From: Holophagaceae bacterium
Lineage (GTDB): Bacteria; Acidobacteriota; Holophagae; Holophagales; Holophagaceae
Reading direction: 5' to 3'
Length of the DNA stretch: 64,000 nucleotides
Assembly (NCBI GenBank): GCA_025363715.1
Contig: JANYLR010000104.1
Coordinates: 42,044-106,043 of the forward strand
Shown here: positions 39,995 through 49,531 of the stretch, piece by piece
Numbering within the stretch: position 1 is the first letter of the stretch
Layout of the letters: each line of letters opens with the position of its first letter
The notes under the pieces: model-generated
Told to the model about the DNA's origin: nothing
What the model saw: the letters and a program-made list of their open reading frames with translations, nothing else
Database searches by the model: none
Program-made: the position numbers and the translations under genes

Positions 39995-40978
39995 TCATTG
40001 TTCATCCAAACGAGAGGAGGCGTTCAGAATCGCCAGGGCCATCTCTAGTGCCCGGACGCCATCTTCCAATGTGCATAAGGGTTTAGCCTCACCGCGGACG
40101 ATTGCAAGGAAGTGGATCATTTCATCGAGGAAGAGCGTGTTCCGACCGAAGCCGCCCGGCGGCATCTCCAGGCGCGGTGAATCACCATCTGAAGGAAGCC
40201 AGGAGAGCTCACCGCCTTCTGCCCGCCAGGACGCCACCCCCTCTGTCCCCACTACCTCAAGGCGGTGGACTGGGGGACGCCGGTAGAGGTCGAGATGGAC
40301 ACTCGCCATGGCCCCGCTTTGAAACAGGAAGCCGGCCTCCACTTCGTCTTCAACGTCCAGGTCCAATACTCTGGTGCGTCGGACATGCGCCCACGAAAGA
40401 GTCGTGGCCTCCCCTAGAATCCACCGGAGGTAGTCGAAAGGATGCGTCAGGGTTCGAGCCACACCGCCACCCAGCTCTGCGCGGGCCACGTAGCCCTGCC
40501 GATAGTCCTCCCAGGGGTGCCAGTCGGGAAGGTACTCGCCCCACTCGACCCGCGCCGAGAGAATGGTCCCGAGAGCGCCTTGACGGATTCCTTCGGCCAA
40601 GGCACCTAGGGTTGGGTGAAAGCGGAACTGGAATCCCATCAACAGGGAACCACCGCCCAGTTTCAGGGCCATGCGCAGATCGTGCAGACCTTGCCGGTCG
40701 TGGGATACCGGCTTCTCCATCAGGATGTGACATCCCCTGTGTGCCGCGGGAATAGCCACCTCCAGGTGGCAAGCAGTGGGATTCGCCACAACGAGTGCAT
40801 CCGGGCCCCACTCAAGAGCCTCTTCCAGGCTGCGGTACCTGGGCAGTCCGGCCAGGTCGTCCAGGGGTAGCGTAGAGTGTCCCGTGCTGTAGAGAGCCAG
40901 GTCCTTTACTCCCAGGGTGCGGAGGTTGCCAAGGTGCCTTCGCCCGATGGAGCCAGTCCCGGCAACCAATACCCTCAT
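39995..40978 (-). CDS. Gfo/Idh/MocA family oxidoreductase
   Basis: MRVLVAGTGSIGRRHLGNLRTLGV, HILMEKPVSHD. Confidence 0.93.
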   Translation of the reverse strand: MRVLVAGTGSIGRRHLGNLRTLGVKDLALYSTGHSTLPLDDLAGLPRYRSLEEALEWGPDALVVANPTACHLEVAIPAAHRGCHILMEKPVSHDRQGLHDLRMALKLGGGSLLMGFQFRFHPTLGALAEGIRQGALGTILSARVEWGEYLPDWHPWEDYRQGYVARAELGGGVARTLTHPFDYLRWILGEATTLSWAHVRRTRVLDLDVEDEVEAGFLFQSGAMASVHLDLYRRPPVHRLEVVGTEGVASWRAEGGELSWLPSDGDSPRLEMPPGGFGRNTLFLDEMIHFLAIVRGEAKPLCTLEDGVRALEMALAILNASSRLDEQ

Positions 40979-42780
40979 GGAACTTCCAGCGAAGCAGGCA
41001 GGGGAGGCACAGTCATCTGCTCGAAGAATTCCGCCCGATCGAGGAAAGGCAGGAGGTCCTCCATGGGCCGGGAGACCATACTGCCGTCTGGACGCTGAAT
41101 GCTGGCCACAGAGGGGATGCGGGGTTCGTCAGAAGGGCTGATGATCTCGCAGATGCCTGGGCCCGGGGATTCGAGGAAATCCTTTAGTTGAGCCGTGAGA
41201 TCCACCTCTGAGTCCAGACGCCAAGTCCGGATCCCGAAGGCCTCTGAGACCTTCCGGATGTCTGGAAGCGTGAGCCCGCTTCCCGCATCGGCGCCGGAGA
41301 GTCGATGGAAATATCGAGCCTGAGAAGCGCGGATGGAGGCATATCCGCCGTTATTCACCACGAACAGCTTCACCGGCAACGCGAGACGCCGAAGTGTCTC
41401 GAGCTCCTGGATGTTCATGAAGAACCCTCCGTCGCCATCAAGACCGACCACGCGTGTTCCCGGCCTGGCTACCGCGGCGCCCGTGGCAGCAGCTATGCCA
41501 TAGCCCATCGCACCCAAACCGGTGGTGTTGAAGAGGCGCTGACCCTTCTTGGTCCTGAACGCGAGCAGGAATATCTCTACGGCCAGGCCCGAACTGCAAG
41601 GCACGATAAGTTCTTCCTCCGGCAGCAAGTCCGAGAGGCAATCAGCAAGGCGGTAGACGCTTATGCCCGGCTCCGAAGAGATGGGGATCTCCAAGGGGTA
41701 GCGGCGCTTCCAGTCCTGGCACCTCCCGATCCACCCGCCCCGGTCCTCCCATGAGGTGCAGCGTGGGTGGGCCAAGAGCTGGCCCATGAATCTGCCTGCA
41801 TCCGCATGAATGGGCAACTGGATAAGGTCACTCAGCTTAGCGGTTTCTGTGGGATCGACGTCCACCATGGCCTTCCATGCGCCGCGGGCGAAGGATTCCG
41901 GGGCGAAACCGGTAATGATCCGGTCCAAGCGTGTCCCCACGGTGAGAAGCCAGTCCGCGTTCTGAATGGCGAAATTCGCAGCGCGGGGAGCTGTGATGCC
42001 TGGGCGTCCCACCAGCAGGTCGTAAGTATCGGGTAGCAGGTCCATGGCCGGCCAGGTGGTAAGTACGGGAATCCTCAGGCGGTTCACGAGTTCTAGGCAG
42101 CTTGCCTCGGCCTTCGCCGAGCGGATGCCATGTCCCAGGAGCAGGACTGGGCGCTCAGCGCGAGAGAGGCGCCCGAGGAGTTCATCGAGCAGCCCGGGGG
42201 CCACCGCAGGCCCCTTATTCACGGGATCCGGTTTGAATCCCTCCAATAGATCGAGGTCCAGCAAGGCGCCTTGGACATCCATGGGCAGGTCAATCCAGAC
42301 TGGACCGGGGCGTCCGCTCTGCGCCAGATGCCAGGCCTTCTCCAGATGGAAGCGGATGTCCTCAGGCTTCTCCACGGTAACCGCGTACTTCGTGATGGAT
42401 CGCACCAGGGTCACGATATCGATCTCCTGGGGGCCCATCTGACGCACCCCGCTGGCGCCAACCAAGTCGCTTCGCTTGACCTGGCCGGAGAGAAAGATGC
42501 ATGGAATGGAATCCTGCCAGGCTCCAGCCACGCCTGTGATGGCATTCGTTCCCCCTGGGCCAGAGGTCACAAGGGCGGCCCCGGGAAGGCCCTTTACACG
42601 GCCGTAGGATTCCGCGGCAATCGCGGCAGCTTGTTCGTGGAGGACGCAGACGGGTCGAATTCGGGGGTGGTGTGCCAGGGAGTCATTGAGATGCATGGCA
42701 CCCCCGCCCGCAACCATGAACACATGCTCAATGCCCAAGTCGGCAAGAAAATTCATGACGTAATCGGAAAGTTTAATCAT
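40975..42780 (-). CDS. Thiamine-diphosphate-dependent enzyme (acetolactate-synthase-like)
   Basis: VFMVAGGGAMHLNDSL, HEQAAAIAAESYGR, GLDGDGGFFMNIQELETLRRLALPVKLFVVNNGGY; start at MIKLSDYV. Confidence 0.93.
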   Translation of the reverse strand: MIKLSDYVMNFLADLGIEHVFMVAGGGAMHLNDSLAHHPRIRPVCVLHEQAAAIAAESYGRVKGLPGAALVTSGPGGTNAITGVAGAWQDSIPCIFLSGQVKRSDLVGASGVRQMGPQEIDIVTLVRSITKYAVTVEKPEDIRFHLEKAWHLAQSGRPGPVWIDLPMDVQGALLDLDLLEGFKPDPVNKGPAVAPGLLDELLGRLSRAERPVLLLGHGIRSAKAEASCLELVNRLRIPVLTTWPAMDLLPDTYDLLVGRPGITAPRAANFAIQNADWLLTVGTRLDRIITGFAPESFARGAWKAMVDVDPTETAKLSDLIQLPIHADAGRFMGQLLAHPRCTSWEDRGGWIGRCQDWKRRYPLEIPISSEPGISVYRLADCLSDLLPEEELIVPCSSGLAVEIFLLAFRTKKGQRLFNTTGLGAMGYGIAAATGAAVARPGTRVVGLDGDGGFFMNIQELETLRRLALPVKLFVVNNGGYASIRASQARYFHRLSGADAGSGLTLPDIRKVSEAFGIRTWRLDSEVDLTAQLKDFLESPGPGICEIISPSDEPRIPSVASIQRPDGSMVSRPMEDLLPFLDRAEFFEQMTVPPLPASLEVP

Positions 42781-42821
42781 GAGTAGGCAGCTCGAAAAAA
42801 TGGCCAGCAACGGCCCGTCAT

Positions 42822-43298
42822 TCAACCCTTGATAATCGAGTCAATCAGTTCTCTCACGGCCCCGGATCCACCCGGATTCTGCATGACAATTTTCGCCTCT
42901 GCCAGGGCATCAGGGTGGGCATTGGAGGGGGCTGCAGGCAGGCCGACGATGCTGAGACCGGGGGCGTCGATGGTGTCATCTCCCATGAAGGCGACTTCCT
43001 CCAGCAGGAGGCCATATCGGGAGGCAAATTCGGAAAGGGCCGCAGCCTTGTCCTGGCAGCCCACCCAAAGATCCTCGATGCCGAGAGACCTTGCGTAATT
43101 GCGAAGAATGGCGATCCCCTCGAACGTACTGTCACCTGAGATCAGCCCGATCTTCATGCCGCTCTTTATGGCGCGCAGGATCCCCGTGCGGTCTCGCATG
43201 GAAAAACGCTTTTGGAGGGTCCCATCCACCCCGATCCAAAACCCGTCATCCGTGAGTACACCATCCACATCGAGGGCGAGCGCCTTGATTGGTCTCAT
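42822..43298 (-). CDS. HAD-family phosphatase, KdsC-like
   Basis: IKALALDVDGVLTDDGFWIG...KIGLISGDST...EVAFMGDDTIDAPGL. Confidence 0.9.
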   Translation of the reverse strand: MRPIKALALDVDGVLTDDGFWIGVDGTLQKRFSMRDRTGILRAIKSGMKIGLISGDSTFEGIAILRNYARSLGIEDLWVGCQDKAAALSEFASRYGLLLEEVAFMGDDTIDAPGLSIVGLPAAPSNAHPDALAEAKIVMQNPGGSGAVRELIDSIIKG

Positions 43299-44173
43299 GC
43301 CTCTTTCTCGCTTCGGCGGAGCTTCGCCCGGATGGAGACCTCTTTCGGGTGCAATTGCTTTACGCCATCCCCCAGTGCTTTTTCCACCAGGCGAATATCT
43401 CGCACGAGTCGGGTGATGCCACTCGGGCCGAGCGAAGCGGATTGGTCAGTACCCCACATGGCCCGGTCGAGGGTGATGTGGCGTTCCACCGCACAGGCGC
43501 CGAGCGCAAAGGCGCCCACAGAGGCAGGGATACCAGTCTCGTGGCCCGAATAGCCAACAGGTACGCCATAGCGCTCCCGCAAGAAGGGGATGACCCTAAG
43601 GTTCAGCTCTTCATACTGGGCTGGATAGGTACTAACCGTATGGAGGAGAATCAGATCGTCGAGGCCCATCACCTCCACCGCATGGTCGATCTCTTCGACG
43701 GTACTCATACCTGTGGACAAGATGACGGGCAACCCTTTGGCGCAAGTGTGACGCAGCAACTCGTCATCTGTGAGACACGCCGATGCGATCTTGTAGCAGG
43801 GTGGGTTATAGGCATCCATGAACCCTAGTGAATCCAAATCCCAGCACGAAGCGAACCAGAGAATCCCAACGCGCCGACAGTACTCATCGATCTCATCGTA
43901 GGCTGCTCGGCCCAGTTCGATCCGGTGCTTGTACTCGAGGTAGGTCATCGTTCCCCAGGGAGTTTCCCTGGGCACAAGCTTTTGGTTTTCCGGGACACAG
44001 AGGTCTGGGTTCCGCTTCTGAAACTTGACGGCATCGCATCCAGCAGCTCTTGCCAAATCGATCAATTTCTTCGCGATCTCCACGTCCCCGTTGTGATTGA
44101 TTCCGATCTCGGCAATCACGAAACAGGGTTCGTTGGAACCAACTGCAATTCCTCCGATCTGGACTGTTGCCAT
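43295..44173 (-). CDS. N-acetylneuraminate synthase family protein (NeuB-like)
   Basis: CFVIAEIGINHNGDVEIAKKLIDLARAAGCDAVKFQKR, PVGYSGHETG, VERHITLDRAMWGTDQSASL. Confidence 0.92.
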   Translation of the reverse strand: MATVQIGGIAVGSNEPCFVIAEIGINHNGDVEIAKKLIDLARAAGCDAVKFQKRNPDLCVPENQKLVPRETPWGTMTYLEYKHRIELGRAAYDEIDEYCRRVGILWFASCWDLDSLGFMDAYNPPCYKIASACLTDDELLRHTCAKGLPVILSTGMSTVEEIDHAVEVMGLDDLILLHTVSTYPAQYEELNLRVIPFLRERYGVPVGYSGHETGIPASVGAFALGACAVERHITLDRAMWGTDQSASLGPSGITRLVRDIRLVEKALGDGVKQLHPKEVSIRAKLRRSEKEA

Positions 44174-44230
44174 GGTTTGTTCTCCTGGATTGGTGCGAGG
44201 AAGGTCAGCGAGCCCTAGGAATGGGAACGA

Positions 44231-45541
44231 TTATTGGCAATGCAATAAGAAGGCCACGCTATCGGAGATAAAATCCAGGTGATTTTTGCCCAGTCCCGGG
44301 TAAACCCCCACCCAGAAGGTCCGATTCATGACTGCGTCCGCACCCTCCAGGTTTCCCACCACGCGATGGGGAATGTTCTTGTAGGCGGGTTGGCGGAGCA
44401 GGTTGCCCCCGAAGAGGAGGCGCGTGCCGATGTGGCGGGCTTCGAGACCCTGCACGAGAGCCCTGCGGTCCAGAGGAGCCTCGGGCCGAAGCGTGATGGG
44501 GAAGCCGAACCAGCTGGGCTCGGCCTTGGGGAGCCACTCCGGAAGCTGCAGCCATCGCTCCAGGGGCCGCAGCCGCTCCAGCAGATAAGCGAAGTTCCGG
44601 TTTCTCGCTTCGATGAAGGACGGCAGTTTCTTCAACTGCGAGAGGCCCACGGCGGCCTGCATGTCCGTGGCCTTGAGGTTGTAGCCGATATGGCTGTAGG
44701 TGTACTTGTGGTCGTAGCCTGCGGGCAGCTCGCCCAGGCTCCAGTCGAAGCGTTTGCCGCAGGTGTTGTCGTGGCCGGGTTCGCACCAGCAGTCCCGCCC
44801 CCAGTCCCGCAGGCTTTCGACGATTTTTTTCAGCCTGGGATTGGAGGTAAGCACGGCACCGCCTTCACCCATGGTGATGTGGTGGGCGGGATAGAAACTC
44901 ACGGTGGCCAGGTCCCCGAAGGTGCCCACGGGCCGACCACCGTAACGGGCTCCCACAGCGTCGCAGCAATCTTCGACGACCCACAGGTTGTGGCGGCGGG
45001 CCACTGCCATCACGGCGCCCAGGTCGAAGGGATTGCCCAGCGTGTGGGCCAGCACGATGGCGCGGGTCCGAGGTCCGACGGCCGCTTCCAACTGGTTGAC
45101 ATCGACATTGTAGGTGGGGAGGTGGACGTCCAGGAAGACCGGCACCAGCTGGTTCTGGAGGATGGGGTTGACCGTGGTGGGGAAGCCAGCAGCACAGGTG
45201 AGGACTTCGTCCCCCGGGCGCAGGGCACGCTCCCCCAGTTGCGGGGAGCAGAGCGCGGATACCGCCAGCAGGTTGGCGCTGCTGCCGGAGTTCACCAGCA
45301 GGGCATGGGCCTGGCCCATGAAGGCGGCGAAGGCCGGTTCGAAATTCCGGGCAAACCGACCGGTCGTGAGCCAGAAATCGAGACTCGCATCCACGAGGTT
45401 CCGCACATCGGCGCCGTCAAAGACCTTGCCGCTGACCGGGACCGGGCTTTCGCCCGGGAGGAAGGGCGGGGCGGGCCAATTGGCCTTGGCGTACGTCTCT
45501 ACCAGGTCCAGGATCTGCTGGCGCAGATCATCCGGCGTCAT
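44231..45541 (-). CDS. rfbH: CDP-4-dehydro-6-deoxyglucose-3-dehydratase (RfbH/DdhC)
   Basis: DegT-fold with His replacing the PLP Lys ([18 protein letters not shown]) and Cys cluster [18 protein letters not shown]. Confidence 0.93.
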   Translation of the reverse strand: MTPDDLRQQILDLVETYAKANWPAPPFLPGESPVPVSGKVFDGADVRNLVDASLDFWLTTGRFARNFEPAFAAFMGQAHALLVNSGSSANLLAVSALCSPQLGERALRPGDEVLTCAAGFPTTVNPILQNQLVPVFLDVHLPTYNVDVNQLEAAVGPRTRAIVLAHTLGNPFDLGAVMAVARRHNLWVVEDCCDAVGARYGGRPVGTFGDLATVSFYPAHHITMGEGGAVLTSNPRLKKIVESLRDWGRDCWCEPGHDNTCGKRFDWSLGELPAGYDHKYTYSHIGYNLKATDMQAAVGLSQLKKLPSFIEARNRNFAYLLERLRPLERWLQLPEWLPKAEPSWFGFPITLRPEAPLDRRALVQGLEARHIGTRLLFGGNLLRQPAYKNIPHRVVGNLEGADAVMNRTFWVGVYPGLGKNHLDFISDSVAFLLHCQ

Positions 45542-46515
45542 CGGTGCGCTGCCAGGAAGGGGCGGTACCAGGCGATGGTGCGTGCAAGGCCTTCCTGTAG
45601 GGGAACTCTGGCCTGCCAGCCGAGGACCCGTTTGGCCTTGCTCGCATCCAGATACTGATCCCGGATCTCTGCCTGGGCGGTGTTCAGGATTTCTGGCTGG
45701 AGGTCGGGCCTACCGAGAACCGCGAGGAGCTGCTGGACCAGCTCCAGCACCGACAATTGCCGCTCGGGACTGAAATTGAAGGCTTCACCCCGCACACCAT
45801 CCCGATCCACCTGCTGCGCCAAGGCCAGGTAGGCATCCACCACGTCCTCGACGTACAGGTAGTCCCGGGTGAAGGTGCCGTCCGACCGCAGCACCGGGGC
45901 TTTGCCTTCCAGCACAAGGCGGATGCTTCCTGGAACGATCCGGCTCCAGTTGAGGTCTCCGCCGCCGTAGATGTTGCCGCAGCGTGCCACCGCGATGTTC
46001 ATCCCGTAGGTGTGGGCGTAGGTGTGGGCAAGCAGGTCGGCGCAGCTTTTTGATACGTCGTAGGGATGGCGGCCCTGGGCCGGCATGTCCTCGGTGTAGG
46101 GAAGCACTTCAGCCTCGCCATAGGCCTTGTCCGACGAGGCCACCACGATGCGCTGCACCAGGCTTCTGTGGACTCGGCAGGCCTCTAGCAGGTTGTAGGT
46201 GCCGCGGATGTTGCTCTCGAAGGTCAGCAGGGGACTGCGGAAAGCGGTGCCGACGATGGCCTGGGCGCCCAGGTGGAAGACGACTTCCACCTCATGCTCA
46301 CTGATGGCCCGTTCGAGGGTGCCGTAGTCTTCCAGGCGACCCGAAACCACGATGCAGCGTTGCACATCGCCGCTGCGGACCAGCTCGGTCTGCGTATCCC
46401 AGTCCCGCACCAGGGCCACCACGCGCGCCCCTTCTTGCAGGAGCCGTCGAACCAGCCAAGAGCCCACCAAGCCTGTGGCGCCAGTGACCAGGACCGTCCT
46501 TCCCGCCCAGCTCAT
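45538..46515 (-). CDS. rfbG: CDP-glucose 4,6-dehydratase
   Basis: [81 protein letters not shown]. Confidence 0.92.
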   Translation of the reverse strand: MSWAGRTVLVTGATGLVGSWLVRRLLQEGARVVALVRDWDTQTELVRSGDVQRCIVVSGRLEDYGTLERAISEHEVEVVFHLGAQAIVGTAFRSPLLTFESNIRGTYNLLEACRVHRSLVQRIVVASSDKAYGEAEVLPYTEDMPAQGRHPYDVSKSCADLLAHTYAHTYGMNIAVARCGNIYGGGDLNWSRIVPGSIRLVLEGKAPVLRSDGTFTRDYLYVEDVVDAYLALAQQVDRDGVRGEAFNFSPERQLSVLELVQQLLAVLGRPDLQPEILNTAQAEIRDQYLDASKAKRVLGWQARVPLQEGLARTIAWYRPFLAAHR

Positions 46516-47282
46516 GGCCACACCTTCCAGGGGGCATGCCCCGAGGCCCACATATCCTCGAGCAGATTCCGCTCCCGCAGAGTGTCCATGGGTTGCCAGA
46601 ATCCTTCGTGGCGGTAGGCCTGAAGCTGCCCCTGCTCCGCAAGGCGTTCAAGGGGTTCCCGCTCCCATAGGGTGCTGTCCCCGTCAATGAACTCGAGTAC
46701 GCGGCGATTCAGTACGAAGAAGCCGCCGTTGATCCAGCCGTCCCCGGCTTGGGGCTTTTCCAAGAACTGCATCACCGAATCGCCGTTCAGGACCAGCCCT
46801 CCAAAGCGAGCAGGGGGGCGAACCGCTGTCACGGTGGCCAGCTTGCCGTGGCTCCGGTGGAAGGCGACGAGCGCCTGAAGATCCAGGTCGGCTACGCCAT
46901 CCCCATAGGTGAGCAGGAAGACATCCTCATCGAGCCAATCCATGAGCCGCTTGATGCGCCCGCCGGTCTGGGTGGCAAGACCGGTGTCCACGAGCTCCAC
47001 CTTCCATGGTGTCTGGCTTCCCCCGCGTACCTTCACCTGCCCGGAGGCCAGGTCGATGCCCAGGTTTGCATTCCGGGTATGAAAGTTCAGGAAGTAGTCC
47101 TTGATCTGGTCGCCCTTGTAACCCAGCGCCACGATGAACTCATGAAACCCGTGGTGGGCGTAGATGTTCATGATGTGCCACAGCATGGGATGGCCCCCAA
47201 CCTCCACCATCGGCTTAGGGCGGAGTTGGGTTTCTTCGGTGAGGCGCGTGCCCAGCCCTCCGGCGAGGATGACGGTCTTCAT
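46512..47282 (-). CDS. rfbF: Glucose-1-phosphate cytidylyltransferase
   Basis: [45 protein letters not shown]. Confidence 0.94.
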   Translation of the reverse strand: MKTVILAGGLGTRLTEETQLRPKPMVEVGGHPMLWHIMNIYAHHGFHEFIVALGYKGDQIKDYFLNFHTRNANLGIDLASGQVKVRGGSQTPWKVELVDTGLATQTGGRIKRLMDWLDEDVFLLTYGDGVADLDLQALVAFHRSHGKLATVTAVRPPARFGGLVLNGDSVMQFLEKPQAGDGWINGGFFVLNRRVLEFIDGDSTLWEREPLERLAEQGQLQAYRHEGFWQPMDTLRERNLLEDMWASGHAPWKVWP

Positions 47283-47307
47283 GGCATACCTGCACTGGTC
47301 ATGGGGT

Positions 47308-48285
47308 CTACGATAGCCCAGCCTTCGCTGGACCGCGAGCCTCCGGCTGCAGTAGGAGGGCCAGGCCGCCATGCCCGACAATCACGAGGAGGTGGCCCAG
47401 GTGGGCCAGGAGGCTGAAGGCCAAGGCCTGTGGGATGGGAACTCCAAAGGGTCGCAGGGCCAGAATGCAGGCGACCTGAAGCGAACCGGCCGCCCCGGGA
47501 AGCAGGGGCAGGGCAAAACCGATGGCGCTGAACATCAGCACCTGAAGGCCGGTCCAGGGCGGAAGCGGCACGGTGAAGGGGAGCGCTCTGAGCGCGATGG
47601 TCGCGGTGAGGACTTCGAAGGCCGTGATGAAAAGCTGAAGCAGCAGCAATCTGATCCAGGTCCGGCTGCCGCGGAGATGCTCAGCTTCATCAAGCACTGC
47701 GCCCAGGCGTCCCATCTTCTGGGCCAACCAGGGGTGGTGGGCGAGCGAGCGGGACAACCGGGTGACATACGCCTTGCCCCGAAAAAGGAAGAGAACCAGA
47801 AAGAGCCCGATAAACAGCAACAGGAAGCCCATGCTGCGAAGCAGGGTGCCCACCGGCCCCGGAAGCTCTTGCAGTCCCCCGAGCAGGGCAAGGCCGAGAG
47901 CGAGGCCCGCCAGATCGAAGAGCCGATCCAGAGTCACCGCGGATCCGGCGTGCAAGAGGTCCAGGCCCCGAGCCTTCATGAGTGTTCGGAGTTTCACGAG
48001 TTCCCCACCGCCTGCGGGGACGACCAGGCCAGCAAGGTAGCCGAGGGCTACGGATCTCCATATGCCGAACAAAGGCTGTGGAGATCCGAGCACCCAATGG
48101 AGTCGCAGGGCACGGAGCCACACGCCAAGAGTGCCCAGCGCCAGCGCCGGAAGCCACCAGCTCAGACGGACCTGACCTAAGGTCCGCAGCGCCTCGGCCC
48201 AGGGCATACGCCAAAGGAGGTAGGCCACCAGCAGGATTCCGACTCCTGGTCCGATCCAGCGTCTCGCGGCGTTCAGCTTCATCAA
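47308..48285 (-). CDS. Lysylphosphatidylglycerol synthase TM-region/UPF0104 family protein
   Basis: Multi-TM with PAGGGELVKLRTLMKARGLDLLHAGSAVTLDRLFDLAGLA. Confidence 0.82.
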   Translation of the reverse strand: MMKLNAARRWIGPGVGILLVAYLLWRMPWAEALRTLGQVRLSWWLPALALGTLGVWLRALRLHWVLGSPQPLFGIWRSVALGYLAGLVVPAGGGELVKLRTLMKARGLDLLHAGSAVTLDRLFDLAGLALGLALLGGLQELPGPVGTLLRSMGFLLLFIGLFLVLFLFRGKAYVTRLSRSLAHHPWLAQKMGRLGAVLDEAEHLRGSRTWIRLLLLQLFITAFEVLTATIALRALPFTVPLPPWTGLQVLMFSAIGFALPLLPGAAGSLQVACILALRPFGVPIPQALAFSLLAHLGHLLVIVGHGGLALLLQPEARGPAKAGLS

Positions 48286-49355
48286 AGGTTGCCCATCAAT
48301 TCCCTCGCCCCCCGGTGCTTCGGGTCCAGCCTCAGGGCCTCCTGGGCAGCCCGCCTGGCTTCATCCCTGCGGCCCAGGTCCCGGAGGATCTGGCCCTTGC
48401 GCCACCAGGCGCCGGGGGTGCCGGAGGAGCCGCCTTCGAGGGGTTCGCGCAGCACCTGGTCCAGGGCGGTGAGGCCCTCGGGGCGGTGCAGGCCGCTGGC
48501 GGCGGCCACCTTGCCCCGTTGCAGGCGCAGCAGGCTGGGGGCGTCCACCTGGTCCAGGTGATCCTGAAGCACCTTCCAGGCCTGCTCGGGTTGGCCCCCA
48601 TGCAGGTAGGCATCGCTGGCCGCGATGACCCCCCGGGCGCGGGTGCGCACGCCGGGGAGCAGCCGCTGGGCCTCGGCCAGGAGGCGGGCGTTCTTGCCGG
48701 CCTCGCCCAGGGCTCTTTTCGCCGGGCGGCGGTCCAGGGCGTCCAGCCACTGGCCGACGACCTCGGGATCCTGGGGTGCCTTGGTCAGGGCCTTCAGGAA
48801 GCAGGGCTCGGCCTCCCGCCACTGGTCTTCCTCCACGAGGATCAGGGCCTGGAGCAGGTCGCCCCGGGCTGGTGCGACGGCCCGGAGCCGATCGGCGCAC
48901 TGCAGGGCCTTGCGGGTGGAGCCGCCCAGTAGGCCCGGCAGCATTTCATAGGCCAGGCCCAGGCTCATCCAGGCAGGAGCCAGGGTCGGGTCGGCGGCGG
49001 TGGCGGCCCGAAGGTCATCCATGGCGCCCAGCGCGCCCCGCAGGCTGCCGAGATCCCGCTGCTTGATGGCCTCCCCGGCCCGAGCCAGGCCCCGGGCCAG
49101 CAGGGCATCCGCGAGGCCGGGCTTCGAGGCGACGGCCCGCTCCGCCGCGGCCCGGGCCTCAGTGAAGCGCAGGAGGCTGGAGAGGGCCTGGGACTTGGCG
49201 GCCCAGGCCTGGGCGTCGGTCGGATCCTGACGGAGCCTCTGTTCAGCCTCCAACAGCACCTTCAGATAGTGCCCCGCATCCAGGTCGGCACGGAAGGTGG
49301 GGGCCTGGGACTGGACGAAGGCCAGGATGGCAAGGGCGGGGAGGAGCACGGGCAC
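48282..49355 (-). CDS. Tetratricopeptide repeat protein
   Basis: Signal peptide-like start (GTG) and TPR-like helices. Confidence 0.78.
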   Translation of the reverse strand: MPVLLPALAILAFVQSQAPTFRADLDAGHYLKVLLEAEQRLRQDPTDAQAWAAKSQALSSLLRFTEARAAAERAVASKPGLADALLARGLARAGEAIKQRDLGSLRGALGAMDDLRAATAADPTLAPAWMSLGLAYEMLPGLLGGSTRKALQCADRLRAVAPARGDLLQALILVEEDQWREAEPCFLKALTKAPQDPEVVGQWLDALDRRPAKRALGEAGKNARLLAEAQRLLPGVRTRARGVIAASDAYLHGGQPEQAWKVLQDHLDQVDAPSLLRLQRGKVAAASGLHRPEGLTALDQVLREPLEGGSSGTPGAWWRKGQILRDLGRRDEARRAAQEALRLDPKHRGARELMGNL

Positions 49356-49372
49356 CTAAAAAACAAAGACAG

Positions 49373-49412
49373 GACAGGATTAACAGGATTGAAAGGCCGG
49401 ATGAACAGGATT
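49373..49412 (+). repeat. GACAGGATTAACAGGATT-family array, single copy upstream of DUF4143 gene
   Basis: GACAGGATTAACAGGATTgaaaggccGGATGAACAGGATT matches the left flank at 23946. Confidence 0.92.
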
Positions 49413-49495
49413 ACGACCGGGTTGGTGATGGGATGTTGTACCGGTTGGCGAGTGCGATGGATATAGGTTGACAGGTGATTCGTCACTTATGATTA

Positions 49496-49520
49496 TATTT
49501 GACGGAATACGCGTCAAATA
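49496..49520. promoter_or_regulatory. Perfect 9-bp palindrome, operator-like, upstream of DUF4143 ATPase
   Basis: TATTTGACG-gaatacg-CGTCAAATA ending 11 bp before the ATG at 49532. Confidence 0.6.
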
Positions 49521-49531
49521 ATGAGGCCAAT

